Position numbers and translations under genes: made by a program
Shown here: positions 21,784-29,599 of the stretch, in pieces
Position numbering within the stretch: the first letter of the stretch is position 1
Layout of the letters: each line of letters opens with the position of its first letter
The notes under the pieces: generated by a model
What the model was told of the DNA's origin: nothing
The model's database searches: none
The model's input: only the letters and a program-made list of their open reading frames with translations
Assembly: GCA_021162365.1 (NCBI GenBank)
Contig: JAGGYW010000003.1
Coordinates: 1-33,970, forward strand
Source of the DNA: Nanobdellota archaeon
GTDB taxonomy: Archaea; Nanobdellota; Nanobdellia; CSSed11-243R1
Length of the DNA: 33,970 nucleotides
Direction: 5' to 3'

Positions 21784-22026
21784 ATGTGTTTCAAAGATTG
21801 GAAGAAATTAAAACCATGGGCAAGGGACGGAATTATCGGAGCAGTAGTTGGGGTAATTTTGTATGCATTGAGAGTCGGAGGCGTAACAATTCCATATTTG
21901 TCTGACTGGAATTCAGCAAACTTATCTCTTGGAGTGGTAGGGGTTACAATGGTGGTAGCATACGCTGTTGCAGGTGTATTTATAGGAGAATTAATAGCAC
22001 AAACAACAGGAAAAAGAAGAAAGTAA
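21784..22026 (+). CDS. Small membrane protein (80 aa)
   Basis: ATG 21784 lies about 26 nt after the TATA-like TTTATTAATT (21752-21761), preferred to a TTG 15 nt upstream. It has a short amphipathic start (MCFKDWKKLKPWARDG) and two hydrophobic segments (about 18-36 and 52-72), ending in a basic tail, GKRRK. The topology is two helices with a basic end on the cytoplasmic side. No family is recognised. Confidence 0.55.
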   Translation: MCFKDWKKLKPWARDGIIGAVVGVILYALRVGGVTIPYLSDWNSANLSLGVVGVTMVVAYAVAGVFIGELIAQTTGKRRK

Positions 22027-23130
22027 TCACTTAATTAGCATTAATGTTTGATATAAGATTCCAACTGCAAATATGAGTATTGAGTAATAGATAGGAATGC
22101 TTCCGCCCGGTACAAGCTTCTTGTATCCTTTTCTTTTTCTTGCTTTTAAAACCATAATCATTGTTAGTAATCCAAGTAATCCTCCAGCGTAGGTACCTGA
22201 TATCTGAAGGAATGCTACAAATCCAAGTTTAACATACACATAAATCAAAAATGGTATGAACGCAGAAAGGAACCAGGAAACTCTTTTATCTAACCCCATG
22301 TCATTTACATAAACATGCTTTATTGCATCTGAAAGAGCAATGAACGGAACACCCATAGCAATTAATACGAAGATGTCTCCAAGCACTCTATATATTGGCA
22401 GTCCAACCACTGCTACTTCTTTTACATTTGAGCCAAAGTTTCCAACGAATGTGTATGAGAATAAAATGTAAATTGCTAGTACAATGGCCATAGCAAGGGA
22501 AATTGCAGTTAGCACCTTTCTTTTCTTCTTTCCTAAAACCCTTTTCATTTCTGGGATAACATTGTACCCAAGGCATGAAAATAAAATTATGCCAAATGGC
22601 ACGAAAATTTTTGATGTATCCATTAGTGATGTGTTTGTGCTTTGTGTAGTTGGTATAAACACAACAATTAAGAAGATTAGAATTATTATCTTCAAAGCTG
22701 CAACTGCGAGGTCAAGTTTGTTAAATCTCTTGAAGCCAAAAAGTATGAGTGCTGCTGCAAAAACAAAATAGACGCTACCCATTATAACTGGGCTTCCTCC
22801 AAATAAATCTGCAAGTGCAAGACCTATAGCAATTAAGTAAGCTATCATAGCAGTATAAATTCCAAAGGTTTCAATAATTAATGTGAATATTTTCCCTCTT
22901 TTGCCAAAGTATTTTTTGGCAAGTCCAGATATCATGTGCTCTTTCTTCTCGTTTAGAGATAATTCAGCAATGTAAAGAGTCATTAATGTAGTTGCGATAC
23001 CTACAAGTATAATTGTTGTTAGTCCAGTAAGAAATCCGACCTGCGCAAAAACATATGGGAAGCCCAATATTGATGCACCAGCTACGGTGCTAACCATGAG
23101 TGCAATTGCAATTAAAAGCTTTGAATCCAT
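22027..23130 (-). CDS. Amino-acid permease
   Basis: The 367-aa protein has about 11 membrane segments. An N-terminal ALMVSTVAGASILGFPYVFA resembles the substrate-binding first helix of aromatic/neutral amino-acid transporters of the APC superfamily (Trp/Tyr permease or AAAP type). I use ATG 23130 (MDSKLLIAIALM) instead of an ATG at 23190, because the latter would overlap tRNA-Glu and because a TATA box (about 23149-23160) lies 25 nt upstream of 23130. The substrate is unknown. Confidence 0.75.
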   Translation of the reverse strand: MDSKLLIAIALMVSTVAGASILGFPYVFAQVGFLTGLTTIILVGIATTLMTLYIAELSLNEKKEHMISGLAKKYFGKRGKIFTLIIETFGIYTAMIAYLIAIGLALADLFGGSPVIMGSVYFVFAAALILFGFKRFNKLDLAVAALKIIILIFLIVVFIPTTQSTNTSLMDTSKIFVPFGIILFSCLGYNVIPEMKRVLGKKKRKVLTAISLAMAIVLAIYILFSYTFVGNFGSNVKEVAVVGLPIYRVLGDIFVLIAMGVPFIALSDAIKHVYVNDMGLDKRVSWFLSAFIPFLIYVYVKLGFVAFLQISGTYAGGLLGLLTMIMVLKARKRKGYKKLVPGGSIPIYYSILIFAVGILYQTLMLIK

Positions 23131-23197
23131 AAATAGTAAAGCTTTTAATATATTTATATTATTTTCTAACTTGTGCTTTAGTGCTCCCATAGTCTAG

Positions 23198-23253
23198 GAA
23201 CCCTTTCTTGGGAAGAAAGCGTTCACGGAAAGAACCAAGAAGGGGATGGACAA
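23198..23253 (+). other. D-loop intron in tRNA-Glu with mirror module
   Basis: A 56-nt insert lies between AG and TCCGG of the D-loop; exact ends may shift by a few bases. The module CTTTCTT (23203-23209), GGG, AAGAAAG, CGTTCACG, GAAAGAA (23228-23234) fills the core. A D-loop intron is a non-canonical position. Confidence 0.75.
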
Positions 23254-23278
23254 TCCGGTCAAGGATGCTGGACTCTCG

Positions 23279-23336
23279 CAACACCCTTTCTTTCCAAGAA
23301 AGCGTGCACGGAAAGAACTTCCGTGGTGTTGGGGAT
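23279..23336 (+). other. Anticodon-loop intron in tRNA-Glu with mirror module
   Basis: A 58-nt insert at canonical position 37/38 is closed by CAACACC/GGTGTTG (23279-23285 with 23325-23331). TCTC of the anticodon loop can pair with GGGA at the intron 3' side, as in archaeal splice-site structures. The core is CTTTCTT (23286-23292), TCC, AAGAAAG, CGTGCACG, GAAAGAA (23311-23317). Confidence 0.8.
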
Positions 23337-23352
23337 ATCCAGTGACCCGGGT

Positions 23353-23694
23353 TCAAATCCCGGTGGGAGCACTTTTATTTCTATATTCCCTCCTTGTCTC
23401 CTCAAGAATTCTTTCCAATTTTGATTTTGGTGTAAAAATTAATTTTATTGTTGATTTTGATAAGAGAGCATAATATACCGCTTCTGCGTAATAATTTTCC
23501 CACTTCTCTGAAACTTCTCTCAAGGAATTTTCAATTAGTTCTTCTCTAATGTGGAACTCATGAATATCTCCGTTTGGAATTATTTCTTCAACTGGAACAC
23601 AATTGCTGTTCATGTAAAGTCTGTATTTTAGATTGGCAATTGTAACTGCAACGCGTCTTTTGTATTCAAGCCAATCGTAAATTTTTTTCATCAT
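23353..23694 (-). CDS. Hypothetical 113-aa protein overlapping tRNA-Glu
   Basis: It starts at ATG 23694 or 23691, overlapping the stop of the upstream MFS gene (ATGATGA), so the two are coupled. It is a soluble, helical protein, MKKIYDWLEYKRRVAVTIAN at the start, with no known family. Its last residues (SAPTGI) and stop codon lie within the 3' end of tRNA-Glu on the opposite strand, which fixes the C-terminal sequence to the tRNA. Confidence 0.6.
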   Translation of the reverse strand: MMKKIYDWLEYKRRVAVTIANLKYRLYMNSNCVPVEEIIPNGDIHEFHIREELIENSLREVSEKWENYYAEAVYYALLSKSTIKLIFTPKSKLERILEETRREYRNKSAPTGI

Positions 23695-24854
23695 TTTCTC
23701 ACAAATGCAACTAGCATAATGCTTGCAGTTATAGAAAGAATGGCGGCATAGATAAATGGGGCATGTGCACCTAATGTGTCCCAAAGCGCACCCGCAATTA
23801 TACTTGCAGGCAATATTGCTAGACCGGTAGCTGTTTGGTAAACTCCCATCCCTGTTCCTTTCTCGTGCTTTGGAGATAGGTCAGAAACAAATGCTCTTGA
23901 AGTTCCGTTCACGAAAGCAATTTGAAGCCCGTAAAGTGCAAAGATGAGCCAGACGAAAATATTGGATGTGATAAAGGAAAATAAAATTGCTGTTGCTGCA
24001 AGCATAAGGTATCCAAGTAGAATTACTTTTTTCCTTCCAATTTTGTCAGACCAAATCCCAGCAGGCATTGCGAAGATGGCATAAACTATGTTATATGTTA
24101 GATAAACTAAGGGGATGACTGCTGTTGGTATTCCTAAATTTTGTGCCCTTAGAACATAAAATGCATAGCTAAAGTTTCCGAGATTAAATATAACTGATGT
24201 TAGAATGAACATTTTGTAGCTTTTGCTAAATCCTTTTAGCGAGAGCTTTACTTTTTTGTTTATTTTGTGCCTGACATCTTTTACGAAAAGCAGCACCACC
24301 GCCACTGCCAAAAATGCAGGTATTGTTGCGAGCCAGAATATTGTTCTATAGTTGTTGGTAAACCATCTCAAAAGGAGAAACGCAACTACTGTTCCGAGTA
24401 TTGCTCCACTTGTATCCATCATTCTGTGGAAGCCAAACCATTTTCCCCTCCTCTGCTTTTTAATTGATTCGGATATTAAAGCATCCCTTGGTGCGTCTCT
24501 AATTCCCTTCCCTAATCTGTCTATGAACCTTGCGCCTAAAACATGGAAGCCGCTTGTGGCTATTGCAAATAATGGTTTAGTTAATGCGGATAAAGTATAT
24601 CCTGTTGCTACAAGCAATTTCCTTTTCTTTATTTTGTCTGATATCCAGCCGGAAAATACCTTGAGAACTGATGCGCTGCTTTCTGCTATGCCTTCTATTA
24701 AGCCAATAAATGCTTTTGGCACGCCCAGAACATTAGCAAGAAATAATGGAAGGATGGGGAAAATCATCTCGCTGCTTGTATCCATTAAAAAACTTACCCA
24801 TCCAAGAGCAATTACATTCTTTTTAGCATCCTTCTTCAAGTTTGGCACCCACAT
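23691..24854 (-). CDS. Major facilitator superfamily transporter
   Basis: The 387-aa protein has 12 likely helices. The MFS loop motif GWISDKIKKRKLLVATGY follows TM2 and is echoed by GIWSDKIGRKKVILLGY in the second half. FMDTSSEMIFPILPLFL in TM1 matches a widespread prokaryotic MFS group of unknown substrate. Its start overlaps the end of the upstream 123-aa gene by 32 nt. It forms an operon with that gene and the 113-aa gene downstream. Confidence 0.85.
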   Translation of the reverse strand: MWVPNLKKDAKKNVIALGWVSFLMDTSSEMIFPILPLFLANVLGVPKAFIGLIEGIAESSASVLKVFSGWISDKIKKRKLLVATGYTLSALTKPLFAIATSGFHVLGARFIDRLGKGIRDAPRDALISESIKKQRRGKWFGFHRMMDTSGAILGTVVAFLLLRWFTNNYRTIFWLATIPAFLAVAVVLLFVKDVRHKINKKVKLSLKGFSKSYKMFILTSVIFNLGNFSYAFYVLRAQNLGIPTAVIPLVYLTYNIVYAIFAMPAGIWSDKIGRKKVILLGYLMLAATAILFSFITSNIFVWLIFALYGLQIAFVNGTSRAFVSDLSPKHEKGTGMGVYQTATGLAILPASIIAGALWDTLGAHAPFIYAAILSITASIMLVAFVRK

Positions 24855-25194
24855 TTTCTACCAGTGTACCAATTCCATTTCCACCATCTCTTAAAAAGAT
24901 TATCTTTTTGTCAGCATTTATAAAGTATAATTCTTCTGCCGCATGAGGTAATCCATGAAAGTGTTTTTTCACAGCATCTACTATTTTTTCTGGAGTTGTT
25001 CGTATGTTAATATCGTGGATATACATTTGCCCCCTTTCAGAGATACTATATGTCCTAATACTGTGTGGAAGAAATTCAATTGCAGTATTGTAATCTCCCT
25101 TTCTTAGCATTTGCTCTATATGTGAGTAATTCTCGAGCTCTCCGGATGCCTCCAGTCCTTCTACAATCCTTTTTAACTCCTCGTCAGTAGTCAT
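24823..25194 (-). CDS. Hypothetical 123-aa protein
   Basis: An acidic N-terminal helical part (TTDEELKRIVEGLEASGELEN) is followed by an alpha/beta part with a KKIIFLRDGGNGIGTLVENV end. The family is unknown. TATA box TTTATAAAAG (about 25213-25222 on the complement) lies upstream, with a TTACTAC half-site after it. It is the first gene of the MFS operon. Confidence 0.55.
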   Translation of the reverse strand: MTTDEELKRIVEGLEASGELENYSHIEQMLRKGDYNTAIEFLPHSIRTYSISERGQMYIHDINIRTTPEKIVDAVKKHFHGLPHAAEELYFINADKKIIFLRDGGNGIGTLVENVGAKLEEGC

Positions 25195-25212
25195 AATATT
25201 TTGAAGTAGTAA
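25193..25212 (-). promoter_or_regulatory. Weak ATAATAT-N6-GTAGTAA site
   Basis: One arm is perfect (25206-25212) and the other matches 4 of 7. It sits between the TATA box and the start of the leftward 123-aa gene, in a promoter region shared with the divergent PH-domain gene. Confidence 0.3.
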
Positions 25213-25266
25213 TTCTTTTATAAATATAACGATTTGAATTTTCCATCAAAAGTCGGAGGTGATTAA

Positions 25267-25713
25267 ATGGCAACTAAGAGGCCAGGGGTTGATTTCCGTT
25301 TACAGGATGGTGAAAAAATACTGAGGAAAATAGCTCCCTCAAGATTAGCATTTTTGGTGTGGTATATCATTGGTGTTATACTTATTTTGGCGGTAATAAC
25401 ATTCCCCTTGGGGATACTCTTAATTTTATATGTGGAATTTGGAAAAGTTAGAGCTAATAAATTTTACATTACTAATAAGAGGATGGTGAGTGTGTACACT
25501 TTCTTAACTAAGAGGCTTTCTTCAGTTAAGTATTCCCAAGTTACAGACATACACTATACACAAGGGATATTAGGTAGGTTGCTTAACTATGGAGATATAC
25601 ACATAAACACAGCAGGAACAACTTTTATGGAGTTAGTTTTCTTTGGTGTTGAGAATCCAGAAGAAATAGAAGAACAAATAGAGAAATTATGGCAAAAGAA
25701 ATCCCATAAGTAA
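25267..25713 (+). CDS. Membrane-anchored bacterial-type PH domain protein
   Basis: The 148-aa protein has a hydrophobic hairpin (about 30-62, AFLVWYIIGVILILAVI and a second segment). A PH-like domain follows, with KFYITNKRMVSVYTFLTKRLSSV and YTQGILGRLLNYGDIHI, the pattern of the bPH_2/YdbS group. Shine-Dalgarno GGAGGTG precedes the ATG. Such proteins sit at the membrane, probably binding lipids or partners; the role is unknown. Confidence 0.8.
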   Translation: MATKRPGVDFRLQDGEKILRKIAPSRLAFLVWYIIGVILILAVITFPLGILLILYVEFGKVRANKFYITNKRMVSVYTFLTKRLSSVKYSQVTDIHYTQGILGRLLNYGDIHINTAGTTFMELVFFGVENPEEIEEQIEKLWQKKSHK

Positions 25714-25776
25714 TTCTTTTTTCGCTACTTTTTTATACTACTTCTTTTTTGATGATTTTGTGCGGGGGTGCCGGAG

Positions 25777-25827
25777 AGCCTTTCTTTCTCGTGAGAAAGA
25801 AACCCTCGGGAAAGAAAGAGCACGGTA
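25777..25827 (+). other. D-loop intron in tRNA-Leu with the longest mirror module
   Basis: TTTCTTTCTC (25781-25790) pairs with GAGAAAGAAA (25793-25802). After CCCTCGGG comes AAAGAAAGAG (25811-25820), an exact 10-nt mirror of the purine arm. The sequence differs from the common CTTTCTT form, yet complement and mirror are both kept. Ends may shift by a few bases because CGGTA and CGGTC repeat. Confidence 0.75.
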
Positions 25828-25850
25828 CGGTCAAACGGGCCAGGCTTAGG

Positions 25851-25899
25851 CGACCTTTTCTTAAAAAGAAAAGCTCGACCAAAAGAAGAGGTCGTGGAT
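25851..25899 (+). other. Anticodon-loop intron in tRNA-Leu with mirror module
   Basis: It is closed by CGACC/GGTCG. The core is CTTTTCTT (25855-25862), AAA, AAGAAAAG, and the mirror pair AAGAAAA (25866-25872) and AAAAGAA (25881-25887) across GCTCGACC. Confidence 0.78.
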
Positions 25900-25911
25900 A
25901 CCTGGTGGGTT

Positions 25912-25943
25912 AGAGCCGCTGTGCCTTTTGGCACTTGGTGACC
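25912..25943 (+). other. Probable variable-arm intron in tRNA-Leu
   Basis: The variable region is 47 nt instead of about 15. GGGTT and AATCC flank an insert containing the hairpin GTGCC-TTTT-GGCAC. Removing about 32 nt gives a normal arm. This insert lacks the mirror module, so it is either a different intron type or an unusual arm. Confidence 0.5.
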
Positions 25944-25963
25944 AATCCCTGCGGGAGTTCGAA

Positions 25964-26012
25964 CACCCTTTCTTTCCAAGAAAGCGTGTACGGAAAGAAA
26001 GCAGGTCGAAAG
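25964..26012 (+). other. T-loop intron (position 59/60) in tRNA-Leu with mirror module
   Basis: Removing these 49 nt restores the standard T-loop TTCGAAT. The core CTTTCTT (25968-25974), TCC, AAGAAAG, CGTGTACG, GAAAGAA (25993-25999) differs by one base from the module in the tRNA-Glu anticodon intron. Confidence 0.78.
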
Positions 26013-26026
26013 TCTCCTCCCCCGCA

Positions 26027-26587
26027 CTACACATTGACATAATAGATCGTTAGAAGTCCATCAATTTCTTCTTTGAATATTTCTGCGCCCTCTCTATAAT
26101 TTGCGTGAGGATCCCTTATATGCAAACTTGCTCTTTTTAGCCATTGAATGAATGTCTTTGGGTATCTTAACTTACCCGTTGTTGGGTATACCTCAGTGTG
26201 GACTTCTACTCTATAACACTTTTCTCCGTGATTTGTTTTGTCCTTCCACATTCTTGCGTGAATTCTTCTTCCATCCCTGATTGCTTTTGCGGCCACAATG
26301 TCTTCTCCAAAGTCATACTCGGGTATTACCCCATCTCCAAGGGATTCAGCAGACAGAAAAGGATGTGTGAAATCTTTTATATCTACAGCATAGCCAAGCG
26401 ATTTTAATATATCATAAACTTTGTATACATCTCTTTCTATTTCGAGGTGTGGCTCTTCTTTGTGGTATTTGTGCTTTAACTTTGCAACTACCTCTCGCGG
26501 TGTAAGGATTGCTGCGTCTAACTTTTCAAGGATTCTTACAAGCCCCGAAGATCTTACTTTCATTTCAATTTCCTTTTCTAAGCCCAT
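26027..26587 (-). CDS. Hypothetical 186-aa protein
   Basis: The soluble protein begins MGLEKEIEMKVRSSGLVRIL, with an N-terminal helical region and a beta-rich C-terminal half (YRVEVHTEVYPTTGKLRYPKTF). No family is recognised. The TATA box GCTTATAAAT (26610-26619 on the complement) lies about 27 nt upstream of the ATG. A TAACTAC palindrome fills the space between, so this is one of the clearest repressor-type layouts. Its stop abuts the tRNA-Leu 3' end. Confidence 0.55.
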   Translation of the reverse strand: MGLEKEIEMKVRSSGLVRILEKLDAAILTPREVVAKLKHKYHKEEPHLEIERDVYKVYDILKSLGYAVDIKDFTHPFLSAESLGDGVIPEYDFGEDIVAAKAIRDGRRIHARMWKDKTNHGEKCYRVEVHTEVYPTTGKLRYPKTFIQWLKRASLHIRDPHANYREGAEIFKEEIDGLLTIYYVNV

Positions 26588-26588
26588 G

Positions 26589-26608
26589 TAACTACTAAGG
26601 AGTTGTTA
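26589..26608 (-). promoter_or_regulatory. Palindrome TAACTAC-N6-GTTGTTA at the 186-aa gene start
   Basis: One mismatch from a perfect inverted repeat. It occupies the whole interval between the TATA box and the ATG of the leaderless gene, ending 1 nt before the start codon. Confidence 0.55.
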
Positions 26609-26663
26609 ATTTATAAGCTTTTTTCTAGATATATTTTTAACTGCACAACGCCATGAATAATGT

Positions 26664-28940
26664 ATGTCGCTTGAAGGAATTGAGTCCCAACTAAGTAAAA
26701 ACATAGCTGTTTTGGAGCAGATATTTGCGAAACATGAAAAATTCTTGGAGAAATTAGGGTCTGCTATTGCTAAATACGTTGAGGTTGCAGATATTGCAAA
26801 GCCATTAGTTGAAGCTGCGGGTGCAGAGATAGAATCAAAGGGAAGAGCATCTAAAAGAACAGTATACGGAAGAGCTGGCATGTTTAAAGGAAAAAGGGGA
26901 AAAGGGCTTGTTCAGTACCTTGGTGAGAAAAGTTGGGCTTTAAGTACACTTATTCGTTTGGTTGGTGTTGAAAGAGCAGAAGCATCTGAGCAAGCACGAT
27001 ATCTGTACGCCACTTTAAGGGAAATAAATCTTGAAGAGAAAGCGGAAGAAGCAGAAGAAAAGAAATTACCCAAAAAGTTAAAAGCTAGGATAAAGAAAGT
27101 TGAAAAACTTACAAAAGAGTGTGAGAAAATATTAAACAAAGAAGCTGCGAGAGATAAGAAGTTAATTAGGATAACTGCGAAGGAGATCGCAGCTTTAAAC
27201 AACGCATACCATCTTTCTATGAAGGAAGGAATTTTTGCACGACGTCTTGTCAGATTTATTGGCGCGGCTAGGGCGCTGAAAAGATTAGATATCCTGTTCC
27301 AGAAGGAAGAAATCTTCTTTGCGAAGTTTATGAAAGAAGAAAATTGGATTGTGGATGATATTGCCAAAGACCTGAAAGGGATTTTCAAGTTAATAAAAGA
27401 TAATGAAAAAATTGAGAAGCTAATTAAGGGTTCTGCAGCCAAATTCAAAGGTGAGGAAAAACAAGCAAAGAAGGAAGAAAAGGTTTCTAAGAGAATAAAG
27501 AAGTTAATGAAATCGCTTGAGAGGATACAGAAACACTTAGCTAAGGTTAAGAAGGGCGCAGCAAAGTATGGGATTAAAGTTGAGAAATCTGTTGCAATGC
27601 TTGACGCTGAGGAGAAGGCGCTACTTAAGGAGGAAAAAGAAGAAGAAAAAGAATTAAGCGACATTGAAAAGTTGTTTGAAAACATGCAAAGATTTTCTTT
27701 AATGATCTCCCGTTTTGAGAATGCGATTTCTATTGCTGAAGTTAGGTTAGAGCCCCAAATTAAATGGATTAATACTGCTTTAATTTCTGCTTATAAAATT
27801 TCAAAGAAAAATCCTGCAGGGGTTACTTCCTTCCTTGGGAAAGTGGGTAATTTTGCAGAGAGGGCGTTGGTTCCAGCCCTTAAACATATAGACACAGAGA
27901 GACGGGAGTTGTTCAAGGAATTTATTGGCGAAGAGGGGATAATAAAGAGCCTGGAGAAAGACATGAATATGATGTACCAGCTCGAGAATAAAGGTTTTGT
28001 AAACGAGCTTAAGAAAATGGAGAAGAGCTTGGTGCAAATTGAGAAGAATGTGGTTGCAGGCAACAAAAAGGCAATTGCAGACCTAAAAAGAGATATAGCT
28101 GAGCTAAAACGTTCTTTGAAGGAAGAGAAAGAGATTGTTAAGGAAGAGTCTCAGGCTGGCGCTCCAAAAACAGCAGGTGAGGAAGCAGAAACTAGGGCAA
28201 AGATAGCGGAATTAAATAAAAGGATTTTGGAGTTGAAATCTAAGTTTAGGGATATGAAGAAGGAGTTTGATCCTGCTGTCAAGAAGTTTAAGCAAGCAAT
28301 TAAGGATGCCCCACACTTTAAGTTTGCCAAGAAAGGATTGTTTGGTATATTTGGCAAGAACATCGAAGATAGGATGATTAAAGATATCGAAATGGCAGAG
28401 CATTATTTGAGAGCAGAGGAAGGAGAGGATTCGAGAGAATTGCAAGCTCTTCGTGCATGGCTTTCAAATGTTGCTGAAATTGAAAATTATGTTAAATTCG
28501 TAGAAGCAGCATTCAAGTCGTTTGTTGATGAGGACAAGATGCTTAAGAAGATGATTTTCTTTTACAAGGATATAGCCTTGTTTGAAAAAGATTTCTCCAT
28601 GGAAGTTAGAAAGGCGGAGAGAACGATGACTGATTTGGAAGTTGCAGTTAGGGATTTAGAGGAAGTTATGAATAGGCACACTGATATGTTCGGCGAGGAA
28701 GAAAGGGAGTTATTCACGGAATTAAGGGAGATATACAACAACTCTATGATTCTGTTAAACGAATTGAAAAAGACAGAAAATGCATTAAAGGTATTTGCGC
28801 ATAACTTACCGCAAATGATGGGTGCAAGCAAGCGTGCGGAAGGACACATTAAGGAGATTGAGAAGCTTCTTAAGGAATCTGAGAAAAATGCAAAGAAGCT
28901 TAAGAAGATTACAGGGAAAGAAATCCAGGCAAAGCTATAG
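26664..28940 (+). CDS. Long coiled-coil protein (758 aa)
   Basis: A very lysine/glutamate-rich protein, helical throughout, with heptad-like stretches at about 120-190, 225-335 and 410-550 and further helices to the end. There is no P-loop, so it is not a complete SMC or Rad50 ATPase. A glycine-rich, basic patch, YGRAGMFKGKRGKGLVQYLG (about 73-92), stands out. A DAPHFKFAKKGLFGIFGKNI segment near 545-565 repeats the pattern of aromatic residues next to glycines. The function is probably structural or scaffolding. TATA TATTTTTAAC (26631-26640) puts the start at ATG 26664. Confidence 0.65.
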   Translation: MSLEGIESQLSKNIAVLEQIFAKHEKFLEKLGSAIAKYVEVADIAKPLVEAAGAEIESKGRASKRTVYGRAGMFKGKRGKGLVQYLGEKSWALSTLIRLVGVERAEASEQARYLYATLREINLEEKAEEAEEKKLPKKLKARIKKVEKLTKECEKILNKEAARDKKLIRITAKEIAALNNAYHLSMKEGIFARRLVRFIGAARALKRLDILFQKEEIFFAKFMKEENWIVDDIAKDLKGIFKLIKDNEKIEKLIKGSAAKFKGEEKQAKKEEKVSKRIKKLMKSLERIQKHLAKVKKGAAKYGIKVEKSVAMLDAEEKALLKEEKEEEKELSDIEKLFENMQRFSLMISRFENAISIAEVRLEPQIKWINTALISAYKISKKNPAGVTSFLGKVGNFAERALVPALKHIDTERRELFKEFIGEEGIIKSLEKDMNMMYQLENKGFVNELKKMEKSLVQIEKNVVAGNKKAIADLKRDIAELKRSLKEEKEIVKEESQAGAPKTAGEEAETRAKIAELNKRILELKSKFRDMKKEFDPAVKKFKQAIKDAPHFKFAKKGLFGIFGKNIEDRMIKDIEMAEHYLRAEEGEDSRELQALRAWLSNVAEIENYVKFVEAAFKSFVDEDKMLKKMIFFYKDIALFEKDFSMEVRKAERTMTDLEVAVRDLEEVMNRHTDMFGEEERELFTELREIYNNSMILLNELKKTENALKVFAHNLPQMMGASKRAEGHIKEIEKLLKESEKNAKKLKKITGKEIQAKL

Positions 28941-28975
28941 TAAATTATTAAATTGCTGCTTTCTTTCAATTTTTG

Positions 28976-29572
28976 ATGGGAACTTATATTGAAAAGCTGA
29001 AGGATTTTGAGAAACAATTGGAAGTAAGAAAAGAAGGACCGACAATTACTGTTTCTGGGCTTTCTGGCTCTGGGAAGTCAACAATTGGTAAGGCAATTGC
29101 TAATGCGTTTGGATTAAAACTTAAAAGCATGGGCGACATTTTTCGTGAACTTGCAAAAGAAAAAGGGATTCCTATTGAGAAGTTTTCTAAGATTCGTAGC
29201 GAGGAAGTGGACATAGAATTAGACAAGAAAACCCTTGAGCTTGCAAAGAAAGGCAACATTGTTTTGATAGGTAGATTAACTGGTTGGGTTGCAGGCGACA
29301 ATGCGGATGTTAAGCTTTGGATTGATTGCGAGGATGAAGTCCGCTTTAGTAGAGTTGCTAAGCGTGAGGGGATTTCTGTTGAGGAAGCAAAGAAAAGAAT
29401 TCTTGAAAGAGACAGTGCCGATGCAAAAAGATATGAAGAACTTTATGGTGTTGATGTCAATGACAAAAGCATTTATGACATCTTGTTTGACAACACAACT
29501 GCAACTTACGAAGAAGCAATTACCAAACCTGTCGAAGCAATAAAAGAATTACTGGACACCACCTCAAATTAA
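28976..29572 (+). CDS. cmk: Cytidylate kinase, archaeal type
   Basis: The 198-aa protein has a P-loop, GLSGSGKST (28-36), then RSEEVDIELDKKTLELAK and IGRLTGWV in the NMP-binding region, and SRVAKREGISVEEAKKRI ahead of the lid. This is the layout of archaeal CMP kinase, which phosphorylates CMP and dCMP with ATP. It starts at ATG 28976, about 26 nt after TATA-like AATTATTAAATTG, and is leaderless. Confidence 0.9.
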   Translation: MGTYIEKLKDFEKQLEVRKEGPTITVSGLSGSGKSTIGKAIANAFGLKLKSMGDIFRELAKEKGIPIEKFSKIRSEEVDIELDKKTLELAKKGNIVLIGRLTGWVAGDNADVKLWIDCEDEVRFSRVAKREGISVEEAKKRILERDSADAKRYEELYGVDVNDKSIYDILFDNTTATYEEAITKPVEAIKELLDTTSN

Positions 29573-29599
29573 ATAAATGCTCATTTTCTTTTTTTATCT

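Larger units (their letters stand above)
23183..23371 (+). tRNA. tRNA-Glu(CUC) with two introns
   Basis: Acceptor GCTCCCA (23183-23189) pairs with TGGGAGC (23364-23370), followed by A73. The anticodon stem is CTGGA/TCCAG (23268-23272 with 23338-23342) around loop CT-CTC-G. The T arm is CCGGG-TTCAAAT-CCCGG (23347-23363). Removing 23198-23253 (D-loop) and 23279-23336 (position 37/38) leaves 75 nt, the usual length, with D-loop AG-TCC-GG-TCA. CCA is not encoded. The last 19 nt are antisense to the end of the leftward gene at 23353. Confidence 0.88.
25762..26026 (+). tRNA. tRNA-Leu(UAG) with three clear introns and probably a fourth
   Basis: Acceptor GCGGGGG (25762-25768) pairs with CCCCCGC (26019-26025), then A73. 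The anticodon stem is CCAGG/CCTGG (25840-25844 with 25901-25905) around CT-TAG-G. The T-stem is GGGAG/CTCCT (25953-25957 with 26014-26018). Removing inserts in the D-loop (51 nt), at 37/38 (49), in the variable arm (32) and in the T-loop (49) leaves about 84 nt, right for a long-arm leucine tRNA. A TATA box (TTTTTTATACTA, about 25728-25737) lies upstream. The next gene's stop codon begins 1 nt after it. Confidence 0.85.

Noticed and set aside
23131-23190. Longer start for the amino-acid permease at 23190
   Set aside because: It would overlap the first bases of tRNA-Glu and bypass the TATA box that fits ATG 23130.
25725-26027. 100-codon open frame on the minus strand across tRNA-Leu
   Set aside because: It lies entirely over the tRNA and its introns and has no promoter or protein-like composition.
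26912-28445. Long minus-strand frames opposite the coiled-coil gene
   Set aside because: They are antisense shadows of a lysine/glutamate-rich reading frame (Phe/Ser/Leu-rich), with no promoter or ribosome-binding signals.
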